Shown: one piece after another, positions 17,014-25,507 of the stretch | Position numbering within the stretch: position 1 is the first letter of the stretch | Layout of the letters: the number at the start of each line of letters is the position of its first letter | NCBI GenBank assembly: GCA_964451095.1 | Contig: CAYVGI010000005.1 | Span: 13,438 to 77,437, forward strand | Length of the DNA: 64,000 bases | Direction of reading: 5' to 3' | DNA from: DAOTTY01 sp964451095 | Lineage (GTDB): Bacteria > Chloroflexota > Anaerolineae > Aggregatilineales > Phototrophicaceae | Notes under the pieces: generated by a model | Told to the model about the DNA's origin: nothing | The model's database searches: none | The model's input: the letters and a program-made list of their open reading frames with translations, nothing else | Translations under genes and position numbers: made by a program

Positions 17014-18459
17014 TTAGTCGTAGCGGGGGAGTTCCTCGTCTGGGCGGGACGCATCGTACAGCATCCAGTAGAGCGGGCGCTCACGCGGCGCACCCTCCGG
17101 CAATACAATGCTGTAGGCAACGCGTTCGTCGCGCTGGTCGATGAGAATCGGCTGCGCGAAGTTCAAGTTCCACAGGAACATCGGACCCACATAGTCTAGC
17201 CCCTGCATTAACTGGATAGCACGCAGGGTGTAGTCTGCCTGCTGCCACTTGCTCACGTAGTTCATCCACTCCTGCGGGGGCTGCCCCGGCAACCCCTCCC
17301 AGCTTGCCCAGCCGAACTCGGTCACCCAAAGCTGCACGTCGCTGTGCCCGGCGTTCACCATAATGTTGCGGTAGTCTTCCAGCGTGTTCAGCATAAAGAA
17401 CTGCGGTTGGTCGTCCCAGCCCCGGTCACCGGGGGAACAACAGCGTGAGTCCGGCGGGTTCCACCAGCCATAGGGGTGTGCGCCTACGGCGATGTTGGTG
17501 TAGTTGGGGCTGGCAAGCCCGGCGGCATACATCTCGCGCAGGTAATCGCGGTCGTTGCGGGTTTGCCCAGGGATGTCTCCTGTTGGGGCTAGCCCGGCGG
17601 ACACAACCACCACATTGGGCGAGTAGGCACGCACTGCGCGGTAGCCCGCATCGAAGTAGCGCATGTAAGTCGCGCCGTCCAGCGACTGCCCGTTCCACTC
17701 ACGGATCAGGTTTGGCTCGTTCCACACCTCAACAGCATCCACGCCGTTGCCCATCTCGCGCAGCAGCAGCGAGATAAAATTGGCAAGCTGCTGGGGGTCG
17801 TTGGGCGGTCCGTCTTCGTCTGTGGTGCTGCGTGCCCAGTCTGGCGCTTTGGCGACGCTAATCAGCACCTTGACGTCACGCACCTGCCGAATTTGCTCCA
17901 GCTTGATTTCGATGCGGCGTAGGTCTTCGGTAATGTCATCCGGTCCGTTCGGCTGGAAGAAATCCCAGGCGATTTGTACCTTGAGCCACCCCATTTGCAG
18001 GTCGTTGTCTACCTGGCGCAGCACCTCGTCCCAGTCGTCCAGGTCTAGCCGCTCAAACGCCTGGATGCCCACATCGGATGTATCCAGCGCGGGTAGCGGC
18101 GTACCAGCGCGGGCAGGTGCTTCGGTTGGCTCATCCGGTGGTGGTGGCTCCGTCGGCTCAACGATTGGCGCAGCGTCAGTTGGCGGTGCCACAGGGGTGA
18201 CGGTAGGAGGCAGTGTGTTGGTTGCTGGCGGCGCGTAGCCCTCCCCCACAATAGGACCCATAAACGTCACCGTCGGACCGGGCGTGGCGGGCGGTTCCGT
18301 TGGTGGCTGCGTTTCCAAGGCGATCATATCGGTGGGAAGAACAACAGCAGCGTCCGTCCCGCCGGGTGTTGGCGAAACAAAGATGACAATCGGCGTCGGC
18401 TGGGCGCAACCTACCAGCGCCAACAGACCCAATAGCGCAAATGTAAGATTGATTTTCAT
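17014..18459 (-). CDS. Lipoprotein with a glycoside hydrolase clan A-like TIM-barrel domain
   Basis: About 481 residues from ATG 18459; further ATGs at 18468 and 18477 are possible. I chose 18459 because it opens on the lipoprotein signal MKINLTFALLGLLALVGC, with Cys as lipid site. A Thr/Pro-rich linker of about 90 residues follows, then a TIM-barrel-like domain. The acid/base-like Glu sits in VEVWNEPNL and a nucleophile-like Glu in LWVTEFGWASW, as in clan GH-A families (GH5, GH39 and relatives). The substrate cannot be assigned. A distant paralogue with the same motifs lies at 61717-63129. It is convergent with rpoC and divergent from gyrA. Confidence 0.75.
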   Translation of the reverse strand: MKINLTFALLGLLALVGCAQPTPIVIFVSPTPGGTDAAVVLPTDMIALETQPPTEPPATPGPTVTFMGPIVGEGYAPPATNTLPPTVTPVAPPTDAAPIVEPTEPPPPDEPTEAPARAGTPLPALDTSDVGIQAFERLDLDDWDEVLRQVDNDLQMGWLKVQIAWDFFQPNGPDDITEDLRRIEIKLEQIRQVRDVKVLISVAKAPDWARSTTDEDGPPNDPQQLANFISLLLREMGNGVDAVEVWNEPNLIREWNGQSLDGATYMRYFDAGYRAVRAYSPNVVVVSAGLAPTGDIPGQTRNDRDYLREMYAAGLASPNYTNIAVGAHPYGWWNPPDSRCCSPGDRGWDDQPQFFMLNTLEDYRNIMVNAGHSDVQLWVTEFGWASWEGLPGQPPQEWMNYVSKWQQADYTLRAIQLMQGLDYVGPMFLWNLNFAQPILIDQRDERVAYSIVLPEGAPRERPLYWMLYDASRPDEELPRYD

Positions 18460-18547
18460 GTTTCTCATGAGGTGCATCGTACCACAACGGTTTTGGAAAA
18501 AGTATGAAAATTCACATAGCGTAGGGCAGGCGTTACCCGAACTTATG

Positions 18548-18556
18548 TGCTACAAT
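18548..18556 (+). promoter_or_regulatory. Putative extended -10 promoter of the gyrA-like gene
   Basis: TGCTACAAT, an extended -10 (TGn plus TACAAT), lies 110 bases before the gyrA start. The same nonamer precedes asnB, and close variants precede argS and other genes here. There is no clear -35. Confidence 0.5.
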
Positions 18557-18665
18557 CCGGGTCATTGAACCTTTGTTTGACGAAAACAACAGTGCCCCTT
18601 AGAATGACGCTATCTTTCAACAGTGATACAACCCACCTAACAGCACCAGACGAGGAATGTGCGCG

Positions 18666-21146
18666 ATGACGATCGGTTCCGTGCGGCAGATTAATATCGA
18701 CCAGGAAATGCGCGAGGCGTACTTGGACTACGCCATGAGTGTGATCGTCTCTCGTGCCCTGCCAGATGCCCGCGACGGGCTGAAACCGGTGCACCGCCGC
18801 ATCCTCTATGCCATGTATGACATGGGGCTGCGCAGCAACACCCCGCACCGCAAGAGCGCCCGTATCGTCGGTGAGGTGCTGGGTAAGTATCACCCGCATG
18901 GTGACGCCGCCGTGTACGACACGATGGTGCGCCTGGCACAGAACTTCTCCATGCGCTACATGCTGGTGGACGGGCAGGGGAACTTCGGCAGCATTGACGG
19001 CGACAGCGCAGCGGCAATGCGCTACACCGAGGCACGTATGGCGGCGCTGGGCGAAGAACTGCTCATCGGCATTGACCAGGACACGGTCGATTTTACGGAG
19101 AACTTCGACGGCAGCCTGACCGAACCCACGGTGCTGCCCGCCAGCATCCCGAACCTGCTGGTCAACGGGGCATCTGGCATTGCGGTGGGCATGTCCACCA
19201 GCATACCGCCGCACAACATGACTGAGGTGTGTAACGCGCTGCTGCACATGCTCGACCAGTGGGAGACGCTGGATAATGTGGATGTGGAAGACCTGATGCG
19301 CTTCGTCCAGGGACCGGACTTCCCGACGGGTGGGCTGGTTTACCGTCACAAGGACGGACTGAAGACCGACAACGATACGCTGGTGAGTGCCTACGCCACC
19401 GGGCGCGGTAAAGTAACCGTGCGTGCGAAGGTCTACATTGAGGACATTGGGCGCGGCAAGTCGCAGATTATCGTGACGGAACTGCCCTATCAAACGAACA
19501 AGTCGTCGTTGATTGAGCGCATTGCATCGCTGGCGCGTGACGGCAAAGTAGAAGGACTGGCAGACCTGCGTGATGAATCCGACAGGCAGGGGATGCGGAT
19601 TGTTGTTGAGCTACAGCGCGGCGTAGACGCCAATGACATCCTGAGCAAGCTTTTTAAACTCACGCCGCTGCAAGACACGTTCAGCATTAACATGCTGGCG
19701 CTGGTGGACGGTCAGCCGCGTGTGCTTAACCTCAAGCAAGCGCTGCGGGTCTACCTGGATCATCGGCTGGAGGTGGTGCGCCGCCGCAGCGAATATGAGC
19801 TTACCCGTGCCAAAGAACGCGCCCACATCCTGGAGGGGTTGCTGAAAGCGCTGGACAACCTGGACGAGGCAATCGCCATCATCCGCCGCTCCCGCCGTGC
19901 GGATACCGCCCGCAACAACTTGATGCGCGAGCTGGGCGTGACGGAAATCCAGGCGCAGGCGATCTTGGATATGCAGCTACGGCGGCTCGCCGCGCTGGAG
20001 CGCAAGCGCATCAGCGATGAGTATGACGAGAAGATGGAGCGCATTGCCTACCTGGAAGGGTTGCTAGGCAGCCCCCAGCAGATGCGCGATGTTATCGCCG
20101 ATGAACTGCGCGAGGTGATGGAAGCATACCCCGGACCTCGACGCACCATTATCGTGGATGAGACGGCAACCTCCGTCGTGAGCGCCGCAGACTTCATGGT
20201 GCCAGAAGAGCAGGTTTGGCTGACAGTGACCCTGACAGGCAAAGTGGCACGCCTGCGCGACGAGGCACCCCCGCGCATCACGACATCCGTCAAAGAACCC
20301 CCTATTGCCATCCTCGCAGGCACAACCAACCACACGCTCTACCTGTTCACGGCGGACGGGCAGGCGGCGACTGTGCCCGTACAGCAACTCAACCCAGTCA
20401 CGGACATGGAAGACGGTACGCACTTTAGCGACCTGTGCGGCTTAGATGCCGGACAGGAGGTTGTTACCGCCCTCAGCCTGCCGCCAGACCTCAACGGCGG
20501 GCACCTGTGCTTGGTCACGCGCAGCGACCAGGTTAAGCGCCTGCGGCTGGAAGACTTGCCGGGGCTGACCAACAAAGTGTTTACGGTGATGAACGTGGGC
20601 GATGACGACCGCTTAGGTTTTGTGTTCCCCACCAGTGGCACTGACGAGATTGTGCTGGTCACAGCGCAGGGGCAGGCGATTCGCTTTGAAGCAGACAACG
20701 TGCGCCCCACCGGGCTGCCCTCCGGCGGGATGCGCGGCATCAAGCTGCAAGGCAAGGGTGATGGCATTGTGGGCGCGTTCACCCTGACGGCGGACAACCA
20801 CTATGTGTGGAACATCACGGACGACGGTATCGCCAAGATCTCAATTGCGTCGGAGTACCCCACACAGGGGCGTGCCGGGCAGGGCGTGATCTCCATGCGC
20901 CTGCCAGAGATGAGCAAACAGGTCGCTGCGGCGACTATGGGGCGGCAGGACGACAACATTGTTGTGCTCACCAGCAAGGGCAAGCCAAAATACATGCGGA
21001 TCGGGCTGGCGGAGGAGATCAAGCGGGGGCGCAACGGCTACAACGAGCAGGTGATTTCCCTGCGCGATGGCGAAACCGTCGTCGGCGTGGTGGTATACCA
21101 GCCGCTGTTTGTTGCCCCAGCAACAGAACCCGAACCCGCCGGGTAG
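18666..21146 (+). CDS. gyrA: Type II topoisomerase subunit A (GyrA/ParC family)
   Basis: 826 residues from ATG 18666, with GAGGA nine bases upstream (ATG 18657 would give three more residues but sits directly on that site). Counting from 18657, the catalytic tyrosine is Y123 in MRYTEARM. The quinolone region reads HPHGDAAVYDT, with Ala at the position of E. coli Ser83 and Asp kept at Asp87. The C-terminal region (from about 515) is a six-bladed beta-pinwheel with repeats such as GGMRGIKL and GRAGQGVI. The canonical GyrA box (QRRGGKG) expected in the first blade is not visible, which leaves topoisomerase IV-like function possible. gyrB/parE is not in the window. Confidence 0.88.
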   Translation: MTIGSVRQINIDQEMREAYLDYAMSVIVSRALPDARDGLKPVHRRILYAMYDMGLRSNTPHRKSARIVGEVLGKYHPHGDAAVYDTMVRLAQNFSMRYMLVDGQGNFGSIDGDSAAAMRYTEARMAALGEELLIGIDQDTVDFTENFDGSLTEPTVLPASIPNLLVNGASGIAVGMSTSIPPHNMTEVCNALLHMLDQWETLDNVDVEDLMRFVQGPDFPTGGLVYRHKDGLKTDNDTLVSAYATGRGKVTVRAKVYIEDIGRGKSQIIVTELPYQTNKSSLIERIASLARDGKVEGLADLRDESDRQGMRIVVELQRGVDANDILSKLFKLTPLQDTFSINMLALVDGQPRVLNLKQALRVYLDHRLEVVRRRSEYELTRAKERAHILEGLLKALDNLDEAIAIIRRSRRADTARNNLMRELGVTEIQAQAILDMQLRRLAALERKRISDEYDEKMERIAYLEGLLGSPQQMRDVIADELREVMEAYPGPRRTIIVDETATSVVSAADFMVPEEQVWLTVTLTGKVARLRDEAPPRITTSVKEPPIAILAGTTNHTLYLFTADGQAATVPVQQLNPVTDMEDGTHFSDLCGLDAGQEVVTALSLPPDLNGGHLCLVTRSDQVKRLRLEDLPGLTNKVFTVMNVGDDDRLGFVFPTSGTDEIVLVTAQGQAIRFEADNVRPTGLPSGGMRGIKLQGKGDGIVGAFTLTADNHYVWNITDDGIAKISIASEYPTQGRAGQGVISMRLPEMSKQVAAATMGRQDDNIVVLTSKGKPKYMRIGLAEEIKRGRNGYNEQVISLRDGETVVGVVVYQPLFVAPATEPEPAG

Positions 21147-21156
21147 CGTGAGCGTC

Positions 21157-21165
21157 TGCTACAAT
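21157..21165 (+). promoter_or_regulatory. Putative extended -10 promoter of asnB
   Basis: TGCTACAAT lies 36 bases before the asnB ATG and 11 bases after the gyrA stop. It is identical to the element in front of gyrA. Confidence 0.45.
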
Positions 21166-21200
21166 GCGTCCATTTGTCGTCCTGGGAAAGGTGAACCTAC

Positions 21201-23174
21201 ATGTGCGGCATATTCGGTCACTACGCGGCGGAAGGTGCCAACCCGTCCCTCGTCGAGCAGATGGCACGCTGCCTTGCCCACCGCGGACCGGACGGCTACG
21301 GCACATACACCAGCGGTAACGGGCAACTGGCGTTTGGTGCGGGTCGTTTGGCAATCATTGACCTGAGCGCCGGGGTCATGCCGCTGTTCAACGAAGACCG
21401 CAGCGTGTCGGTTGCCTACAACGGTGAGATTTACAACTACCGCACGCTGCGCCGGGAACTGGAACAACACGGTCACATCTTCCAAACGGGCACAGACACA
21501 GAGGTCATTGTGCACGGCTATGAGCAGTGGGGCACCGATGTGGTCACGCGCCTGCGTGGGATGTTCGCGCTGTGCGTGTGGGACGAAAACGCCAACCGTT
21601 TGCTGCTTGCCCGCGACCGCGCCGGGGAAAAGCCGCTCTACTACACGCAACGTAACGGACAATTCCTGTTCGCTTCGGAGATCAAGGCGCTGCTGCTGCA
21701 CCCGGACGTACACCCGACCGTTGACGAGAATGCCCTGCTGCACTACCTGGCAGTAGGGTATGCCCCACCCCCGCTGACGATGTTCGCGGGGGTTGCCAAG
21801 CTTGCCCCTGGCGAGATGATGCACGTTGATGCTGATGGGGTGCGCGTGACGCGCTACTGGGCACCCCACATGGACACCCGCCACATGGATATGCCCTATG
21901 ACGAAGCGGTGCGTGCCGTGCGCGACAAGCTGACGGAAGCGGTCGAAATGCGGCTGATGAGCGATGTACCCATTGGTGCTTTCCTCAGCGGCGGGGTGGA
22001 CTCAACCGCCGTGGTCGCGCTGATGGGGCGGGCGCTGGGCAAACCTGTGGAGACGTTCACAGTGGGCTTTAACTTTGCCGATGACCCCACCAACGATGCC
22101 AAGTTCAATGTAGACAGGCGCTACGGCGCACAGGCAGCAGCGTGGCTGGGCAGCAACCATCACGAAATCACCGTGCGACAAGACAACGCATTGACGGAAG
22201 CGTTCCCATACCTGGTAGCGGCGATGGATGAACCCATCGCGCAGCACGCCATCGTGCAGACGGCGTATGTGTCCGCGTTGGCGCGGCAGCATGGGGTGCC
22301 TGTGCTGCTGACGGGAGACGCCGCTGACGAACTGTTTTTGGGTTACAACCACTACCGTGCCGACCAAAAGCTCGCCCAATACCTGCGGCTGCCGCGCCTG
22401 CTGCGCACCGGTTTGCTTGACCCACTGCTAAGCCGCGCCCCCCACAACGGACTGCGCAAGCTCGCGCACAAGTCCACGCACGATGCGCCCGCTGCCCGCC
22501 GCTACCTCGCATGGATGCGTGTGACAGGCATTGATGACCTGCCCGCGCTGCTGACAAATGCGCAAACCGCCAACCGTGCAGGCGATGTCGTGCTGCCGTC
22601 GCTGGCGGAAGTGCTCTCTGTGCCGCAAACGCACCACTTTGCCGACCGAATTAGCTATGCCAGCTTCCGGCGGTGGGTGGCAGAGGACAGCAACATGCGC
22701 GTAGACAAAATGAGTATGCTCATGTCCGTAGAGGCGCGGGCACCGTTTCAGGATCATGAGTTGGTGGAACTGGCGTTCCGGCTGCCGCTGGCGTATAAGC
22801 TCCGTGCGGGGGATTTTAAGCGCGTCCTGAAGGACGCGGTGCGCGACATCGTGCCAGCAGATGTGCTGCAACGCCCCAAGTGGGGCTTCGCGCCGCCGAG
22901 TTCAAAGTGGCTGCGGGGTGCGCTCAAACCGCTGGTCGATCAATACCTATCCCCGGAATACGTTGAGGCGGTGGGGCTTTTCCAGCATCCAACGGTTTCG
23001 CGCATGATTGACGAGCACATGGCACAACGCGGCTACCACCTTTGGACACTGTACCCGCTGCTGGTGTTTCACATCTGGCACGCAGCGTATGTTGACGAGT
23101 CGCTGACGCTGGCGGACAAAATGACACCTCAACGCCTGCTAGATGGTGTCTCTATCGCTACACCCCTGCGTTAG
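21201..23174 (+). CDS. asnB: Asparagine synthetase (glutamine-hydrolysing)
   Basis: 657 residues, within the range of the bacterial enzymes. The start is fixed by the mature N-terminal nucleophile: ATG-TGC gives MCGIFGHY, with Cys2 of the class II glutaminase domain (about 1-210, including AHRGPDGYG and AYNGEIYNY). The synthetase domain begins near 230 with the PP-loop LSGGVDSTAV and continues with TGDAADELFLGY and DKMSMLMSVEARAPFQDHELVE. It makes asparagine from aspartate, ATP and glutamine. Many family members of this length act in cell-envelope or exopolysaccharide clusters instead, but nothing here points that way. It starts 54 bases after the gyrA-like gene on the same strand. Confidence 0.92.
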   Translation: MCGIFGHYAAEGANPSLVEQMARCLAHRGPDGYGTYTSGNGQLAFGAGRLAIIDLSAGVMPLFNEDRSVSVAYNGEIYNYRTLRRELEQHGHIFQTGTDTEVIVHGYEQWGTDVVTRLRGMFALCVWDENANRLLLARDRAGEKPLYYTQRNGQFLFASEIKALLLHPDVHPTVDENALLHYLAVGYAPPPLTMFAGVAKLAPGEMMHVDADGVRVTRYWAPHMDTRHMDMPYDEAVRAVRDKLTEAVEMRLMSDVPIGAFLSGGVDSTAVVALMGRALGKPVETFTVGFNFADDPTNDAKFNVDRRYGAQAAAWLGSNHHEITVRQDNALTEAFPYLVAAMDEPIAQHAIVQTAYVSALARQHGVPVLLTGDAADELFLGYNHYRADQKLAQYLRLPRLLRTGLLDPLLSRAPHNGLRKLAHKSTHDAPAARRYLAWMRVTGIDDLPALLTNAQTANRAGDVVLPSLAEVLSVPQTHHFADRISYASFRRWVAEDSNMRVDKMSMLMSVEARAPFQDHELVELAFRLPLAYKLRAGDFKRVLKDAVRDIVPADVLQRPKWGFAPPSSKWLRGALKPLVDQYLSPEYVEAVGLFQHPTVSRMIDEHMAQRGYHLWTLYPLLVFHIWHAAYVDESLTLADKMTPQRLLDGVSIATPLR

Positions 23175-23260
23175 CGCACCACTGCATTCCATTTTTGGGG
23201 CGTACCGCCTCTAGCTCAAAGCAAAGGGGACTATTAGCTCTGCCCGGCGCCATCCAGCGT

Positions 23261-23290
23261 TTGGTTTCATGCTGCGCCACTCGCTATAAT
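23261..23290 (+). promoter_or_regulatory. Putative promoter of the cupin/AroE-like operon
   Basis: TTGGTT (23261-23266), an 18-base spacer and TATAAT (23285-23290). The start codon is 69 bases further on. It lies within the 185-base gap after asnB. Confidence 0.5.
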
Positions 23291-23359
23291 CGGCTTGCGC
23301 GATTTTTGGTCGCAAAACTACATATCCTCACACATAAAACACTTCTGGAAAGATACATT

Positions 23360-24577
23360 ATGGCAACCACGACACAGATAGCACAAACCGCCCTGGAACA
23401 GGGCAAAGGTATCGTCCGGCTGATGCCCGCGTGGGTACCGCGTTCGTTCTGCGTACCGGGGCGGCGGCTGCGCCTGCACACCGATGACCTGTACGCGCTG
23501 GGCGCCCAGCGCGGCGGCATAGACGAACGCTGGTTCTCCTCCACGACGCACGCGGATAACGGTCCGCTCACGCCCGGTGACGAGGGGCTAAGTTACATCT
23601 ATGTGGATAACGACAATCGTGTGACGCTTAAAGAGGCAATCGAGCAGATGGGCGAGGCATTCCTCGGCGCAGCGGCGATGGACGCCTACGGCGGCTGGGC
23701 AATGTACAGCAAGTTCTTTGACAACATGTACCCGCTGCCGCACCATGTGCACCACACCGACGAAATGGCGGCGAACGTGGGCGCGGTGGGTAAGCCGGAG
23801 GCATACTTCTACCCGGCGCAGTACAACTTCGCGCTGGACACATTCCCGTACACATTCTTCGGCTTGGAGCCGGGCACAACACAGGAGCAGGTTATTGACT
23901 GCCTGCGCCGCTGGGACGACGGCGACAACGAAATTCTGGCGCTCTCTAAGGCGTATCGCCTGCAAGTGGACACCGGGTGGTATGTGCCGCCGGGTGTGCT
24001 GCACGCGCCGGGCACTATGTGCACCTACGAGCCGCAGCGTGCCAGCGATGTGTTCTCCATGTGGCAGTCGCTCATTGCCGATTACCAGGTGGTTGACCGC
24101 AGCCTGCTCGTAAAAGATGTTCCCGAAGACAAGCACCAGGACTTTGACTACATGCTCGCCCTGCTAGACTGGGACGCAAATGTTGACACGAACTTCAAGG
24201 AGTCGTACTTCCTCACGCCCATCCCAGCAGGAGACACTGCCGAGATGGAAAGCGGGGGCTACCTGGAGGAGTGGATTACCTATGGCAGCGAGTGGTTTAG
24301 TGCCAAGCGGCTGACCGTACACCCCGGGCAAACTGTTACCATTGCAGACAAAGCTGCCTACGGTGTGATCTGCATCCAGGGCATGGGCGATTTTGGTGCA
24401 CACCGCATGTCATCCCCAACGATGATCCGCTATGGGCAGATGACCGAGGACGAGTTCTTTGTCACGGCGCAGGCAGCGGGTGAGGGCGTGCAAATCACCA
24501 ACCTGAGCAGCACAGAACCGCTGGTTATGCTGAAGCACTTTAACCCCGGCAATCCCGATATGCCTGCGAAGGCGTAG
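23360..24577 (+). CDS. Cupin protein of the type I phosphomannose isomerase-like family
   Basis: 405 residues from ATG 23360. The open frame extends upstream to 23195, but that part contains the promoter and is not protein-like. The metal-site motif PLPHHVHHTDE (126-136, His128/129/131/132 and Glu135) and YVPPGVLHAPGTM (208-220, with His215) match the cupin active-site region of mannose-6-phosphate isomerases. A second cupin-like barrel follows at about 290-400. The predicted role is aldose-ketose isomerisation of a sugar or sugar acid; the actual substrate is unknown. Four bases separate it from the downstream shikimate-dehydrogenase-like gene, so the two enzymes probably share an mRNA and a pathway. 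Confidence 0.65.
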   Translation: MATTTQIAQTALEQGKGIVRLMPAWVPRSFCVPGRRLRLHTDDLYALGAQRGGIDERWFSSTTHADNGPLTPGDEGLSYIYVDNDNRVTLKEAIEQMGEAFLGAAAMDAYGGWAMYSKFFDNMYPLPHHVHHTDEMAANVGAVGKPEAYFYPAQYNFALDTFPYTFFGLEPGTTQEQVIDCLRRWDDGDNEILALSKAYRLQVDTGWYVPPGVLHAPGTMCTYEPQRASDVFSMWQSLIADYQVVDRSLLVKDVPEDKHQDFDYMLALLDWDANVDTNFKESYFLTPIPAGDTAEMESGGYLEEWITYGSEWFSAKRLTVHPGQTVTIADKAAYGVICIQGMGDFGAHRMSSPTMIRYGQMTEDEFFVTAQAAGEGVQITNLSSTEPLVMLKHFNPGNPDMPAKA

Positions 24578-24581
24578 ACCG

Positions 24582-25445
24582 ATGTCGGTGAACTACAAGA
24601 AGGAATTGGTGGTGGTATTGGGGCAGCCGATTGCGGAGAACCCCACCGTCGTGATGCAGGAGGCAGCGTTTGATGAGTTGGATCTCAACTGGCGCTACCT
24701 GAACATCGAAGTCAGTCCAGAGCAGCTTGCAGACGCGATGACGGGCGTGCGGGCGTTTGGCATCCGTGGCATGAACCTGACGATCCCGCACAAAATCACC
24801 GTGATGCAGTACCTTGATGAAATCTCCCAGGATGCGCAGGTCATCGGCGCGGTGAACACCGTCAAGCGGGAGGGGGATAAGCTCATCGGGGAGAACACCG
24901 ACGGCAAAGGCTTTCTGCACGGCATCCGCACGGACGCAGGCATTGACCCCAAGGGCAAGCGTGTGGTGATGTTAGGTGCGGGGGGCGCGGCGCGTGCCAT
25001 CGGCACGGAACTGGTGTTTGCGGGCATTGAAGAACTGATCGTACTTAACCGCACAATAGAGCGCGGCGCGGCGATGACCGATCACCTGCGCGAGCAAACG
25101 GGTGCGAACGTGACGTTCTTGCCGTGGGAGGGCACGTATAGCGTTCCGCCGGACATGGACATTCTGGTCAACGCTACATCTATTGGGCTGTACCCAGATG
25201 TAGACGCCATGCCCGACGTAGACATATCGCAGGCAGCAGAAAACACCCTCGTGTGCGATGTCATCCCCAACCCGCCCGTGACGCCGTTCATCCGGGCGGC
25301 GCAGGCACGCGGGATGCCGACGCTAGACGGGCTTTCTATGCTGGTGTACCAGGGCACCATCGGTTTCAAGTTCTGGACAGGCGTTGATGCGCCCGTGGAC
25401 GTGATGAAGCGTGCCCTGCAAGAGGCGTTCGGCGTCACGGAGTAG
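24582..25445 (+). CDS. Shikimate dehydrogenase-family NADP oxidoreductase with altered substrate motif
   Basis: 287 residues. The family features are clear: NLTIPHK with catalytic Lys71, GAVNTV (89-94), ENTDGKGF with Asp107, the nucleotide loop GAGGAARAI (132-140) followed by NRT (156-158, NADP type), and MLVYQGTIGFKFWTG near the end. The N-terminal shikimate-binding motif (Ser-x-Ser-Pro after GxPI) is replaced by GQPIAENPTVVM, so both hydroxyl-binding serines are missing. No other aromatic-pathway gene is nearby; the operon partner is a phosphomannose-isomerase-like cupin. Both points suggest a substrate other than shikimate, such as another polyol or sugar acid. A divergent housekeeping AroE remains possible. 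Confidence 0.85.
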   Translation: MSVNYKKELVVVLGQPIAENPTVVMQEAAFDELDLNWRYLNIEVSPEQLADAMTGVRAFGIRGMNLTIPHKITVMQYLDEISQDAQVIGAVNTVKREGDKLIGENTDGKGFLHGIRTDAGIDPKGKRVVMLGAGGAARAIGTELVFAGIEELIVLNRTIERGAAMTDHLREQTGANVTFLPWEGTYSVPPDMDILVNATSIGLYPDVDAMPDVDISQAAENTLVCDVIPNPPVTPFIRAAQARGMPTLDGLSMLVYQGTIGFKFWTGVDAPVDVMKRALQEAFGVTE

Positions 25446-25507
25446 CGCACGCGCTGTATGGGCGGGGCACTTGCTTGCGCGTGTGCCCGCCCGCTGTATA
25501 GTATAGT

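Noticed and set aside
18543..19493. Antisense open frame (316 codons) opposite the gyrA start
   Set aside because: The plus strand encodes an unmistakable GyrA N-terminus. The mirror frame has no recognisable domain.
23195..23359. Extended N-terminus of the cupin gene
   Set aside because: The extra 55 codons contain the promoter and are Arg/Ser/Cys-rich without domain character.
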